Positions 50,838-63,949 are shown, numbered from the stretch's first letter. The stretch: 64,000 bases of DNA from Tetradesmus obliquus (GCA_030272155.1 CP126200.1:3596001-3660000); one strand, 5' to 3'. The notes: generated from the letters alone by a model not told the origin. Made by a program: numbers and translations.

Positions 50838-53800
50838 ATGGCTACAGGCAAACGCATCGCCGTGGTTGGAAGCGGCATCACCGGTCTTAGCAGCGCGTGG
50901 CTGCTGCACAGGTAGGAGGAGTTTGGGGGAGTTTGGATTGTCGAGCCTGCTTCACAGCCTCGCTTAGCGTTCCTGATCAAATAATCATTCGCCAAGAGAT
51001 ATACCTTCCTTTTGATTTAAAGTGTTTGTTTTTGTGCGTGTGCAGGAGCGGTGCAAAGGTGACCCTGTTCGAGGCCGAGCCTTCATGCGGTGGTCACACG
51101 CTGACCGACAGCACTGGTCAATGGCCAGTCGATCTCGGGTTTCAGGTGCGGAACATGCAGCTGGTTGTGTCGCCGCTGCTGATTGGAACATCTAAGGAGC
51201 AGCAGTGGCAGGCAGCAGTGACCAGAGCCTGTGCATCATGTCACCCGCCAGCCAGTTGCAGCTGTTGCTGGTTGGTCAAGCAAATAGTAACCTTTGTTAA
51301 CAGCTTACAGCAAGAAATTAGTTTGGTAGGGTTCGGCAAGCCACGTTGTCAAGGGAGCAGACTAGCACAGGCGTCGTGCAGTACGTCACAGCAGCAGATG
51401 CCAGTTTCATCATCTGAGCAGGGCAGCATCAGGCACACGCGGTGCACCCAGACACTGCAATTTCACAGCAGCAGTTGACATATCTACCTTGTGCTTGTAG
51501 CACATGCACCCTGCCCCCAACAACCCTAATTTGCACACCCAGAACAACAGTGCTGGTGCTTCGCACCGAAATACCCATGCACACACCAGCTTGCATGCAC
51601 CCTTGCTCTTGGGAGACTTTCTGCACACTGCTCAAAGCAGTTCTAGCTGCCCACTGTGTGCACCAAGCACTCCAAGCTCCTCGCCGCCGAGATACATCTG
51701 CTGTATACTCTCTCCCCACCTTCCACCTGCATCTTCCTCTGCACTGTCGCATCACAACTGCATCCCGCTCTCCTGCAGGTCTACAACCTCACCACCTACC
51801 CCAACCTTGTGGGCTTCCTGGAGGCCCTTGATGTTGACACTGAGCCCTCTGAGATGTCTTTCAGCCTCTCAATGGATGGAGGCAAGCTGGAGTGGGCCAG
51901 CCACGACCTGAGCACCATCTTTGTGCAGAAGCGCAACCTGCTCAGCCCCAGCTTCCTGCGCATGATCTACGACGTCATCCGCTTCGGCCGCGAGGCGCCA
52001 AAGGTGAGGCAGCAGTGCAGAGCAGCTTGCAGAACAGGGCTCGGCATGCAGTGCAGGGCGCGGCTTGCAGGACAGCTGCTGGCTGGCAGTGGACGCATGC
52101 CAAATCACGCCACGCTTGCAGGATAGCTTGCGGCCTGCAGGACAGCAGTGGCTTTGTGACACAGTCAAGCAATAGATCAGCAAGGGCAGGCAGCAAAGTT
52201 GCTCAAGCCAGGGTGTACTATAGCTTATGCTGTCCCCCTCTTGCACAGTATGCTGAAGCGTTGCCTGCTGCATGGTATTGAGTTGTCTGCCGGTTGTGCT
52301 TCCGCTGCTGTTGCCAGGTGCTGGACCCTGCGCAGGCGCATGTGTTCAAGGGCGTGACCCTCGGGCAGTACTTGCAGGAGCAGGGCTACAGCGAGTCCTT
52401 CAAGAACAACTACGTGCTGCCCATGTGCGCGGCAGTGTGGAGCGTGCCAAATGCAACGGTGAGAACATGCCGCAGTAGCTGTGCGGGGCTGAGTTTATCT
52501 TGGACTGCACGCAAGCCTGGTGCGGCTTGCAGCAGTAGCAGGGGACGCTGGCAGGAGCAACAGGAGCAGTGGCAAGCAAGGCTGGCAGCAAGTAAACTAC
52601 AAGCAATAGACAGCAGTGACGCTGGTGTGCTGACTCATCACATGCTGTAGTTGTTGGCCCACAGAGCATGCCCACGTACCTGTCATGGCTGTCTTTCTGC
52701 GCCATTCTCTGCTGCCGCCTGCAGGTGCTGGCCTTTCCTGTGCAGATGCTGGTGCGCTTCTGGGTGAACCACCACCTGCTGGACCTGGTGCAGCGGCCCT
52801 GCTGGCGCGTGGTGAAGGGCCGCAGCAAGACCTACGTTGACAAAGTGCTGGCAGGTCAGCAGCTGTTGGCCCAGCAGGCCCGCATAAACCCTGCACTACC
52901 TTGATGTACGTAGGCAGCGTAGCGGCAGCCATTCAGCAGTGGTCTGTGTATCTTTGCATGCAGTTAATGGTAGGAAGACAGCAGGTGCAGCATGCTCCTG
53001 CAAGCACCTGACCTGCTGCTTGAACCCTTTTGCGTCTGCTGCCTGCCTACAGAGCTGCCGGACGTGCGCACCAGCACACCCATATCTTCCCTGCAGCGCA
53101 ACAGCAACGGCAGCGTCACGCTCACCATAGCTGCAGGCAAGACGGAGACATTTGACGCTGTCGTGCTGGCCACGCACAGCGACATCAGCCTGCAGATCCT
53201 GGGGCAGGGAGCCACCAAGGAGGAGCGTGCTGTGCTGTCTGCCATCCCCTACAACAACAACGACGTGTACCTGCACACGGATGTGCAGCTGATGCCGGTG
53301 GACAAGAAGGCTTGGGCCAGCTGGAACTTCCTGGTGAGAATGTGACCATCAAGGGAGGAAAGACATATGTAACATTAACAGTCCTGCAAGACGAAGTACT
53401 GGCTGACAGCGAGGCACACACTGCAGATGTACTGCCACCTGCATGTGTTGATCCCAGCCCGTTCTGCACACATGCAGCAATACTGACGCACTTGGTTGGA
53501 TGCACTGGCGTGCGTGCTTGCAGGGCAGCACTGGCACTTCTGACGAGGCTGCCGTCACTGTCAGCTACTGGCTCAACCGCCTGCAGCACCTGCCAGCAGA
53601 GGCGCCGGAGATGTTTGCGACACTGAACCCGCCCCAGCCTCCTGCAGCAAACACCATAATCCGCAAGCTGCAGCTGGCGCACCCTGTGTACAGGTGTGCT
53701 GGTGTTCTGAGGCCATGAATCCCGCACTTCGTGAAAACAGCTGCAGCTGCTGCTGAGGGTACACATGTGTATTTCAATGGGTGGAGAGGCGCTATCTGCA

Positions 53801-56800
53801 GTCAAATTGCAACTTTGCTGCTATGTTAGCACTAAATGACTCTGCATCCTTCAACGTTGTTTGTCATCAACGTTCCATGGAGTTGGCTACTCTGCAGCTG
53901 ACAACCACAAACCCACACTTTTCCTCCTGCAATCCCTGCAAATGTTCTGCAGCTATGAGTCCTACGCGGCGCAGGCGCGCCTGCCAGCAATCCAGGGCAC
54001 CGGCGGCGTGTTCTTTGCCGGGGCCTGGGCCTCCTATGGCTTCCACGAGGACGGCATCAAGGCCGGCGTGGCTGCTGCGCGGCTGTTGGGTGCAGAGGTG
54101 CCCTGGGGCAGTGGCATCGCAACCAGCCCAAAGATGGGCCTGACAGACATGCTGTGGCTGGCCCTGTTCGACAGGTGTGTGGACAGCGGCTTGTGATGTG
54201 GCTGTTGCGTGTGATAAGGATGCTTGCAGGACAGCAGCGGCTGCAGGCGCGGTTAACTGGAGCAGCAGCGCCAGCACTGCTTGATTTTTGAAGGATTGCT
54301 GCTCTTAAAGGCCTCTTGCTGGTTGTTAGCGTCCCTCAGATGCATTGCAGCGTTGTGCTGCTCGACGTTGCCGACTAATTGCGACCCAACTTCCTGACCT
54401 GCTGCTGCTGTTGTGTCTGGGTGCAGGTTTGGACGCGCTGCTATCAGCCAGGGCCAGCTGCGGCTCATCCTGCCCAATGGCGAGGAGCGCCACTACGGCG
54501 GTGCTGAGCACACCGTGCCAGCGCCAGTGCCTGCAGGTGTGTAATTTTTTCCGGGTCTGTTTGAATCAACGCATGCACAGCTGTGCATCGCTATGTGCAG
54601 TGTTGCGTGTTGAGACCTAAGCTCGCCTGTTCTGCAAGCTCGCACACGCACTGTGTTGGTGCTTGGCGAGCTGCTGCTGACATTGTGGGGCTCTGCCTGT
54701 GGCTGTGCAGGCGAGGAATGGCGCGGGCTGCCGCCGAGGAGCGCCACAGTGCGCGTGCTGCGCATGGACATGTTCAGGAAGGTGAGTACAGCGCTCTCCA
54801 ACACACGCAAATGCCAAATAAAAGGCGGCAGTCCTTTGTAGGTTATACAACAGTAAAGTACGGCATGCAGAAACACGTAGATATACCATTGGTCATCTCC
54901 TTTACGCCTGCCTGGATGGTTGTGCGGGTTGTGCAGGGGGCGACTAGTGCACAAGTAATGTGTAACCCGCCTGCCTTCCTTTGCACCTTCGCCACTTGTT
55001 GGCTCCATTTCATGTTGCTGTTTTCCACTGCAGGTGGTGCAGCGCACTGACGTGGGCCTGGGCGAGGCCTACATGGATGGCGACTACCTGGTGGATGACC
55101 TGGGCTCATTCATGGCGCTCATGGTGGCCAACGCACGCAACCTAGAAGGCCAGAAGGGCATGCTGGGCCTGGCGCAGTGGGCCAACGAGAAGCTGCTGGC
55201 GGCAGCACACGCGCGGCGCAGCAACACGCGCGAGGGTGAGGTGGCTAGGCGGGCCGGGCTGGGGGCGTGCTGGCGTTGCCAACCACAAAAGAGTTCAATC
55301 AGCGCCTTGCGATCGTTGCCGTGCTTTTCACCATCTTTGCCAGCAGGCTGCTGACTGTGTTGCTTCTGTATGCTGCTGCATACTCTGCACAGGATCGCGC
55401 AAGAACATTGAGGAGCACTACGACGCTGGCAATGCCATGTACGCCACGTTCCTGGATGAGAGCATGACTTACAGCGCCGGCGTGCACACACAGGTGCGGC
55501 GCACACAGCACAGCGGCATGCAAGCATGGCAGTCACTGTTGCGGTGCAGAGGCGTATTGATGCAGAAGAGACAAAGCTGTTCTGATGCAGATGTCGTGTG
55601 CTATACAGCATTCCCCCAGTTTGCAGCTGCTGCTGTCTTGTTACATCATGCCAGCAGCTCAGTATAGCGCATAAGCAGCAGCTCCTGCTGCCAACACTAG
55701 CTCAACTGTGCTGGATGCTGCTGTAGGGGGTGCGTCCCGCAGCAGTCTTCTCCTTGTTTGACAAACTTCCTCACACACTGCTGTTTTGTTTGTGCATTAT
55801 CTCCTACAGGAGCAGCAGGGCGACCTGAAGGCAGCACAGATGGCCAAGCTGGACGCAGTCATCGCAGCCGCCGACCTGCAGCCCAGCGATCACGTGCTGG
55901 AGATCGGATGCGGCTGGGGCAGCTTTGCGATGCGCGCAGCATCCACCCGCGGTTGCAGGTGCGCAGCAGGAGCAGCAGCAGGACAAATGGACAGACCAGC
56001 GTCAGCTCGGCAAGTTGGCAACTCCTGATATGTTACAGGTGGTGGTGGTAGATGTCCGCCAACAGGGCAACATGCAGATTCTGCAACACGTTGCGGCGCT
56101 GTGCTGCTGCAATTTTCATGCTCCTGACAGCCTCATGTTTTTGTGTGCGGCTGTGCAGGGTGACTGGCCTCACACTGAGCAAGGAGCAGCTGGCTGAGGC
56201 AACCGCGCGCGTGGCAGCAGCAGGGCTCAGCGACAAGGTCACGCTGCTCTTCTGCGACTACAGGTGCGGCTGGTGACCTTGTTGAGGCTGTGTTTCTTGT
56301 TTTGCCTGAAGCAGAGCAGCAGCAGGCACTTCCAGAGCTCTGTGCTTTGGTCTATGCCTAGTTGTGTGAACAGCTCGTTGATGCAAGCAGTAGCCGCGGC
56401 TGTTGGTCATGCGTATCCGTGCAGGCAATTGACTAACATGTCACAACCGTCTGTGCTATTGCTGCTGCAGGGACTGCCCCAACTTGGGCAGCTATGACAA
56501 GGTGGTGTCCATTGAGATGATTGAGGCTGTGGGCCATGAGCACCTGGTCAGCTACTTTGCCACCATCAACGCTGCACTCAAGCCAGGGGGCAAGGCAGTG
56601 ATCCAGGTGCGTTTGCAAGCAGCTGTGCTGCCAGATGTACAGGCGGTGAATCAAGGAACTGGCCACGGGCGTGCAGCTCTTGGTGTGCTGCCACGTGCTG
56701 TCCAAATGAAGCAGCTGCAGTAATGCTCAGTGCTGCGTGTCAACTTTCAAGCATCAGATCTTGTCCTAGTCACTTGGTGGGCGTTTAGTATGAAGAATGT

Positions 56801-59412
56801 TAAACCAAGCAGTATCTTGACTTCTTGGGTCTGCTTGCTGTGAACGCATGTGTACCGCAGGTGATTGCGCAGCCTGACGAGCGCTATGAGAAATACTGCA
56901 GGGAGAGCGACTTCATCCGCGAGCACATCTTCCCAGGTGACTGCGCACTCCTTGCTGCAGCAACGCAGCTCATTTGCATCATGCTTTTGTTTGGTGCATG
57001 ACTGGCAGGCATGAAGCGGTGGCCGTGCGCGGAGCAGAGGCATCATCCAGAACGGAGACAATGCTGTGTGTGACTGCCAAATTATGCCAGGTGCTATCAG
57101 AACCGCCACCAGCCTTGCTGCCTCACCTTGCTCCATGTGCTGCACCTGCACGACACTCATCACTGTGCACGTCCTACTTGCCACACAGGTGGCCACCTGC
57201 CCAGCATGGGTGCCATGGTAGAGGCAGCGCGCGGCACCGACCTGGCAGTCACAGCTGTGCGCGACATTGGGCCCGACTATGCCATCACGCTTCGCGCATG
57301 GCGCGAGGCCTGGGGCAAGCGCAGGCGCGACGTGCTGGCGCTGGGCTACAGCGACAAGTTCTGGCTCAAGGTGAGCAGCGTGCTGCTGTACGACATGTGT
57401 GTAAAAAGTGTGGTTGCTCAGGTCTCACAACCCTTTGGGGTGGCAGGCTGCCACAAGTTCTGGCTCAAGGTTATTAGGGCTCTGCTGCGGCATTGGCATC
57501 GTCAGGCAGCTGCGGCAGGGCCGGCAAATCACTGGCTGTACAAGGGTTGGTACCAGAGGCACGCACGCTGCTTTGTTCCGGCAGTGAGCTGATTCTGCCC
57601 TTTGTGTTCAATCTGTCCTGCTGCGCAGTACGACTTCTACTTTGCGTACTGCGAGGCCGCGTTTGACGCCAAGTACATCCACGACTTCCACGTGACCTGG
57701 GAGAAGCGCCCAGCAGCAGCAGCAGCCAGCCACGCCGGCACAGTTGCGCGGGCGCGTGCAATGGCGGCTGTGGCTGTGGGTGATGTGGCTGGCAGCAGCG
57801 TGGCGTGGGTCAAGCAGGAGCTGCAGCAGCAGCTGCCGTCGGACTCCATCACACAGGTGGGCTGCACAAGATTGGTTGGCGGCACGACTGAGGCTTGCTC
57901 ATGCAGCGGCAGCATATGACGTGCAGTGAATGCATATTGGACCTGCTGCATATGCAGCCGTGTTCATCACCGCACGCTTGCCCTCACGCGCCTGCTCTTT
58001 GTTTCCCGCAACCTGGATGTTGTTGCTGCAGGTGCTGCTGGCGGTCTACTTCCTGCTGGCCGGCATGATCGTGCAGCGCCAGCCCATCCTGTGGGTGATG
58101 CCCATTACATCAACACTGTTTGCAGCGCTACACAGCATCGCCTGCCTGCTGGGCAGCTGGACCAGCAAGCGCTACAACAGCCTCAGCCCGCTGCAGCGCG
58201 CCTGCTGCTGCTCGCTGCTGTGCCAGCTGGCGTTCTCCGCGGCAGCATCCGCAGCTGCGGCGCTGCTGCTGCTGTCACACCCGCTGGAGCTGCTGCCGCG
58301 CTCGCTGCCGCTGCCAGCCGCAGCAGTGCAGCTGCTGACCAGCGCTGGGCCTGCAGTTGTCACGCCAGTCAAACTCATTGCTAACAGCATCCTGGGCGGC
58401 AGCGCGATCGGCAGCCTGATTGCTGATGCCAACGTGCAGCAGCTGGCGACGCTGCTGACGTGTGCTGCTGCCGGCTACTATGCGTTCCGGCTGTGGCTGC
58501 TGGTGCGGTCGAGGGCGGCGCACCAGGCTGGGCAGCTGCTGGCGCTGCTGCAGTACACGCTGCTGCTGCTGGTGTACAGCGTGGCCAGCTACAAGGGCAG
58601 CCAGGTGGGCGGACTGGCTTATTGTTCTAGCCGCCTTGGTATTGTTTGTTTGGTTTGGCAGATGATGAATGTGTTGTGCGCTGGCATGTGTACTGTACTT
58701 TCCTGGGCGATGGCTGTGCCCAAGTGTTGCAGACGTGGCAGCGTTGACCAGGCGGTTTAGTCACAATCACTGCTGTACTGTAACGTGGCATACTGATACC
58801 ATAGCTGTGCCCTGCTGTTGCTGCACTGTCTGATACATCACTGCAGGTGGGCCTGCTGGCTGCAGCGCTGATCTGCGAGGCTGCCGGTGTGCCTGCTGCT
58901 GCTGGGGAGGTGCTGGACCTGCTGGCAGCTGCCCCAGGTGGCAGGGCTGGCAGTGTGATGAGGCGCTCCCTGCTGCTGACGGAGCGCCTGACGTTTCCAC
59001 TGCTCAGGTGGGTGTCGCAGCGCTGTGCAAATCTGCGCATGTTCAACAGTTCCTGCTGCTGTGCAAATCCGGCAGGTCGTGTTGCTAGAAGAGCTGCTAC
59101 AACGCAACCCAAGGCACACTTAGCTGACTGCGCCGTCAGCGTCCGCCTAGCTCGTCCAGCACTGCAAAGTTTGCTGATCTTCCTCCTGCGCTGTTGCTGC
59201 CGCTGTTGTTGCTGTGTTGCAGGGTGCTGCCCCAGGTAGGTATCACTGTGGCAGTGGTGCTGAGCCCTGCAGCATTTGGCAGCGGCGAGCAAGCTTTCCA
59301 CGCCTACTGCCTGTGCCTGGCCCTGCTGGGCCTCTGCCACCTCATGAGCGTAATTAGGGCGCGCCAGGTGTACAGCGCAGCTGCAGGCGGCGTGGCAATC
59401 AAGGCACAGTGA
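50838..59412 (+). CDS. FAD amine oxidase-cyclopropane fatty acid synthase fusion with C-terminal membrane domain
   Basis: Twenty-one exons join in phase (3627 nt, 1208 aa): 50838-50911, 51046-51145, 51779-52003, 52318-52458, 52725-52854, 53053-53333, 53524-53693, 53953-54174, 54427-54536, 54711-54781, 55034-55235, 55393-55493, 55810-55958, 56159-56263, 56471-56606, 56861-56936, 57189-57370, 57629-57856, 58032-58604, 58847-59007, 59223-59412. Residues 1-~447 are an FAD oxidase (GSGITG at 11-16, FEAE, GTGGVFFAGAWASYGFHEDG). Residues ~448-900 are a cyclopropane synthase (EEHYDAGNAMYATFLDESMT, SAM site EIGCGWG at 640-646, EMIEAVGHEH, YFAYCEAAF). It adds a methylene from S-adenosylmethionine to double bonds of phospholipid acyl chains. 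The same two-domain fusion is known in plants. Residues ~901-1208 add several hydrophobic helices (VLLAVYFLLAGMIV, LLALLQYTLLLLVYSV), not part of the usual enzyme. Confidence 0.92.
57445..57475 (+). repeat. Short copy of the end of synthase exon 17
   Basis: CACAAGTTCTGGCTCAAGGT repeats the exon end KFWLK and its donor at 57370, about 100 nt downstream in the intron. Only about 22 nt are conserved. Confidence 0.75.
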
Positions 59413-62345
59413 GCTGGGATGGGGTGCTGGGCTCGGCTGCAGCTAGGCACCTCAGCTGAGGTGGCTGCACGTGAACCGTACGAGGGTGTGCTGCCTGGTG
59501 AGGTGCATGCAAGGTGGAGTGATGAGAGGCACGGGAGTTGCGCGGCACTGCGGGGTTGGCCCATGCATTACGCTTGCTGCGTTGTTGTGGGGTTGCGGCA
59601 GTGGCTCGATTGAGCATTTCAGCAATGCCGAGGGGTGGTGGCAGTCTGAGGGACACGTTTGGGCATTGCAGGGAGGTTCAGTGCAGCAGCAGAGGGGGTT
59701 ATGCTGGAAGAACTGCGCGTGGTGGCTTTGCATTGTGTGTAGATTATAGCAGTGATCAGAGCCCACTGATCAGATTATTTGGCACAGCTCTGAGTTCAAA
59801 CAGAGGCAGGATTTTGATTGACAATGCATGCGCTAGGTGCAGCGCACGCATCATGCAGTGGGCTCTTCAAGAAGCGCAGGCAAGGCCTGCGCAATTGTTT
59901 TTCTGGGCAAAGTTCTTCTGCATCTGGTACGTGTATATACAACCATGTAGATCCTCTATGGCACAGTGACACTGGCACAAGGTTGGCACAAGCACAGGTG
60001 TGATACCATGCTATCTTCTACACACTTTGCCGCAACAGCTTGCTGCCCTGTCAATCATCCATACATTGGAGTACTGGTGCTGGTGTGAGCTCTGGTTACC
60101 CACAGCATGCACATTGCATAGCTTGGGTGCATGTTTCCTGTGAACATATGCCCTGGCACGCCGCAGTGCGACAGGCGTTCTCGTGGCATCGCAGGTTTTG
60201 GGGTATTTGTATGCCTGGTGCTCACTGCATGAGCACACTTATTTGGGTGGGGGGACATTTGCTGCTGTGTATGTGTCACGAAGTTTAAAAGCTGTGGGGT
60301 TTTGATCAGGGCCCTCCAGGCATTTGCATCCGGGCACTGGAGGTGCTGCTTGTGCTGCTCGTACGCATCGGCGTCCTCCAGCAGGAGAGCTCACAGAGAT
60401 GATCAGGCTGTACTAGTGGTCGAGCTGGTGGTCTTTGACTATGTTCTGCCTCGACATTAGGGAGATGCTTGCACTGCCCCATGTGCTCGTTACTGGCTCC
60501 ATTGGGCGCAAGGTCGCCCAAGTAACTTCGTCCTCGTTGCTGTTCCCATGCAGCCGTGACCAGCGAGCGTAGCTCAGTGAGGGTGGAGGGACTCCCTCCC
60601 TAGTAGAGGGCTGGAAACAGACGGCGGTGAAAGGGTGTGGAGAAGCCCCATTTGTAACCTTGCAAATTAGCCGCGATCTGCCTACGCTGCGAGCGTTGCA
60701 TTTCTGTGTCTGCAAAACTGTGGCGGCAGCACAGCACAGCAGCTGGCTGTACAAGGCTTGCAAGGTGGCATCAGCTGTTCAACATCCCGTGCATATGTCT
60801 AGACATATTTGACGTTTATCATTTCGTCCAGGATCTTGTTTCATCACATGTGCCACATGCATCGCAATGCGACACCAGTGCTTACCGCCAGCAAGACACG
60901 CAGCGCATGCAGGCGCAGGCACGGCAACAAGCCAGCAGCGACTAGCAATGCCACGCACACAGCCGCCAATCCAACCAAGCAAAACCGTGAACGTCAAACC
61001 ACGACGGGAACACAGCCCGCTTTCGAGCCAATGACAGGCTCATTGGGCAAGCCCATCCATCTCAGGTCGCTTGCGTCAGCTGCAGCATGTCCTGCTTGAT
61101 GCACATGTACTCCAACAACAACCATGGAGTGACCCTGGCAGGCTGGCGCCAAGGTCTGCCTGAAAGGGTGGTGGACGAAAAAGACTGGTTGATCTAAAAC
61201 AACCCACACGCACAAAGCTGCCATACCTTGCCACCTTGGCAAAGCTTTAGCCAGAGCACTGCCTGTGGCAGTAACAGTAACAGCCATAGGCGTAACAAGA
61301 GCATCTCCCTAGCTCCACGCAAGCATACATGCATACGCCAATGTGCGCTTGGCAACAAGTGCAGTACTATTAAAATGCGGGTCGACCACCGTGCCTGCTG
61401 CTGTGCAGTGGCATTGCGTCTGCTGCACACACTAGTCACCTGCTTAGCCACAACCAACCAGCACTAACAACCCACCGGTAACAGGTGCTGCTGCAGCAAG
61501 CACTTAGGCGTAGAAAAGCTGTTGCAGTCAGCGCTACCATGCGTGTATGTACAAACAATTGTGGACACTGCAAGACACCTGTGCAAGCAATGCTGCTGGT
61601 GCTCACAGCAATACATCCTACTACACCACATACTGCTAAACCACATGGTGAAACACAATCGTCCATTCCATCAAATACGCCCGCCAAAGACTGTGCGAGC
61701 TCCAACCAACTGTGCTGCACGTCATCTTTCGACGGCTGCTTGCCATCCTGCCAACCAGCTGCAGTTGTAAGAAACGACCAACTTGTTGTCACACACCTGT
61801 CCTGTACTGAAAAAGCTTACACAGCACAACCCACAGCACACCAACCCACACACACTAGCAGCTACATAACCGTGTCTGACTACAGCTCACATCAGCAGCA
61901 CAACAAAAACAGTTCAAAGAGCTGATGTGCGCTCAGCTTGCCATACCAGCTGCAGCTGCACGTTCCCGAGCGCAACCAAACCACCTGCAGCAGTCTATCA
62001 TTCACAATGCCTTGAAGGTAAGCATCTGTCTCTTTTGCCACCAGGTACACACAAGTTACAAACACACAGGCCGTTGGTGCGCCTAGCTGCTGTTGCTGCC
62101 ATCACACAGAAAGACAGGAGCAAGCGGTAATTGCCATTCTGTTGGCTGCCGCTGCTGCTGCTGCTGCTGTGGCTGCTGCTGCTGCTGCTGTGGCGGCTGC
62201 TGCTGCTGCCATACGAGTGCCACTCACACACATCAGCTGCTGTCGCTCCCAAACAGAAAGAAGATGTCGTCCAAGGTCAACCTGTTGGCTGCTGGTGCTG
62301 CTGCTGCTGCTGTTGCTGCCGCTGCGGCCATACGACTGACACTCA
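59413..62345. other. Convergent intergenic region
   Basis: It lies between the synthase gene and the SNF2 gene, tail to tail. No complete gene was found. About 60300-60640 reads coding-like on the minus strand (TLTELRSLVTAAWEQQRG and, in another frame, LLLEDADAYEQHKQHLQCPD) with no start or splice chain, possibly a fragment of a mobile element. Copies of the SNF2 stop region lie at 62102-62320. Confidence 0.45.
62102..62320 (-). repeat. Two decayed copies of the SNF2 gene stop region
   Basis: The true end reads [18 protein letters not shown] and stop (62346). The nearer copy reads ANRLTLDDIFFLFGSDSS and stop (62233). The farther copy (near 62150-62102) keeps only ANRM and similar bases. Spacing is about 113 nt. 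Confidence 0.85.
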
Positions 62346-63766
62346 TCAGCTGCCGCTGCCGCCAAACAGGAAGAAGAGGTCGTCCATGGTCAGCCTGTTG
62401 GCTGCCGCGCTGGCGTCAGCGCCCTCCGCCAGTGCAGCATCCACAATGGCGCGCTTCTTCTCCTGCAGGGATGCGGTGCAAGCATGAACACAACTAACAA
62501 ACAAGTAACATTTTAATGTAGCTTTCATCTATGGTGGCGCATTCTCAATGCCTCTGCCCCTAAAGCATTAGCCGCTAGCACCAGCAAAGGTTGCATGGTG
62601 ACACGGCTCTTGCAGCATGGCGTGCAGCATATGCTCGAATACTTTGCCAGCACCTAGCTGCTGAGCCCTGCGGCACTGTTACTTTGATGTTACTTTGTTT
62701 GTTACATCTGAAATGCAACGCATCCAGCCACAGCCGCACCTGCAGCTCCAAGATGCGCTCCTCGACTGTGCCGGGGATGGTGATCCGCGTCACCTGGCAG
62801 CAGCAGCGGCAGCAGCAGCGGCAGCAGCGGCAGCAGCGGCAGCAGCGGCAGCGGCGGAAGCAGGAAGGGCATCAGGAGCAGCAGTGCCACCATACCCAGG
62901 CTGACCTGAGTGAGGGGGTGCTGCAGCACGTCATGCTGCACACCACCTCATGCATAAGAGACCAACCAGCGCAACTAAATTCACCTCCACCACATCCACA
63001 CATCCCCGCCTCCCCCCATCTGCACCAGGAGCATCTGCTCAATGCGGTGTGCGCAGTCTTCAGGTGGCTCGCTGCGCACCACAACTGCATGTGTGCTGTG
63101 GAACATGCACGAAGAACTTCTGCACCGCCCACCTGCACGGGGCGCGTCTGCCCGATGCGGTGCGCCCTGTCTATGGCCTGCTCCTCAGTGGTGGGGTTCC
63201 AAGCAGACAAACATCAACTGCTGCACATTCAACGAAACCTCAAACCCACCACCAACCTACGCGTTCGCCGATACGGCGTGCGCAGTTTTCAGTTGGCTTG
63301 CTGCTCACCACACCTGCATGCGTGCTTTCAAAGAGACACACACTTCTGCATATATAGTCATTACAAACAATGCGCACCTGCACTGGGCGCGTCTGCCCGA
63401 TGCGGTGTGCCCTGTCAATGGCTTGCTCCTCAGTGGTGGGGTTCCAAGCAGACACACAAAATATGCTGCACATTCATTAAACCTCAAACCCACCGCCAAC
63501 CTATGCGCGCCCATCTGCCCAATGCTGCGTGCACAGTTTTCAGTTGGTTTGCTGCGCACCACCACTGCATGCGTGCTTTCAAACAGTCACACACTGTTGC
63601 ATACACAGTCTTTGATGACAGTGCCCACCTGCACTGGCCGCGTCTGCCCAATGCGGTGTGCCCTGTCAATGGCCTGCTCCTCAGTGGTGGGGTTCCACCA
63701 CAGGTCAAGCAGCACCACGTGGTTGGCCACAGTCAGGTTCAGGCCCAGCGCAGCAGCCTTGAGGCT
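62346..63766 (-). CDS. SNF2-family DNA-dependent ATPase/helicase, C-terminal part (partial)
   Basis: The last three exons, 63766-63629, 62793-62740 and 62462-62346, join in phase 0 (102 aa with stop). They carry helicase motif V ([17 protein letters not shown]), motif VI ([20 protein letters not shown]) and the following bracket [20 protein letters not shown], and end [11 protein letters not shown]. This matches the C-terminus of SNF2 proteins, in particular the Rad5/Rad16/HLTF-like group where the C-lobe ends close to the stop, though the subgroup is not certain. These enzymes remodel chromatin or act in DNA repair. The N-terminal part, including the ATP-binding lobe, is beyond 64000. Exon edges are heavily duplicated in its introns. 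Confidence 0.88.
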
Positions 63767-63883
63767 CTGCAAAGTGTTTGAACAACAGCACAGCCAGCAG
63801 AACATGTCGAGCAGACACACAGTCAGCAGCAGCACCACGTGGTTGGCCACAGTCAGGTTCAGGCCCAGGGCAGCCGCTGTGAG
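63030..63883 (-). repeat. Tandem copies of SNF2 motif V and VI exon edges
   Basis: The motif VI half ([20 protein letters not shown] and donor) of the true exon at 63629 is repeated downstream near 63449-63372 and 63206-63130, with spacing of about 250 nt and shared intron sequence. The motif V half ([16 protein letters not shown]) is repeated once upstream, starting at 63883, exactly 117 nt (39 codons) before the true exon start and open in the same frame. Confidence 0.88.
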
Positions 63884-63893
63884 GCTCTGTGGT

Positions 63894-63894
<1 letters not shown>

Positions 63895-63949
<55 letters not shown>
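63895..63949. repeat. (CAG)18 tract
   Basis: About 18 CAG units just upstream (in the sense of the SNF2 gene) of the motif V copy. Confidence 0.9.

Noticed and set aside
60560-60640. tRNA-like start (GCGTAGCTCAGTGAGG)
   Set aside because: It resembles a tRNA A box, but no B box (GGTTCGA-type) follows at the right distance and no cloverleaf can be folded by eye.
61400-62100. Possible small genes in the convergent intergenic region
   Set aside because: Short frames only, with no signal peptide, domain or phase-consistent exon chain.
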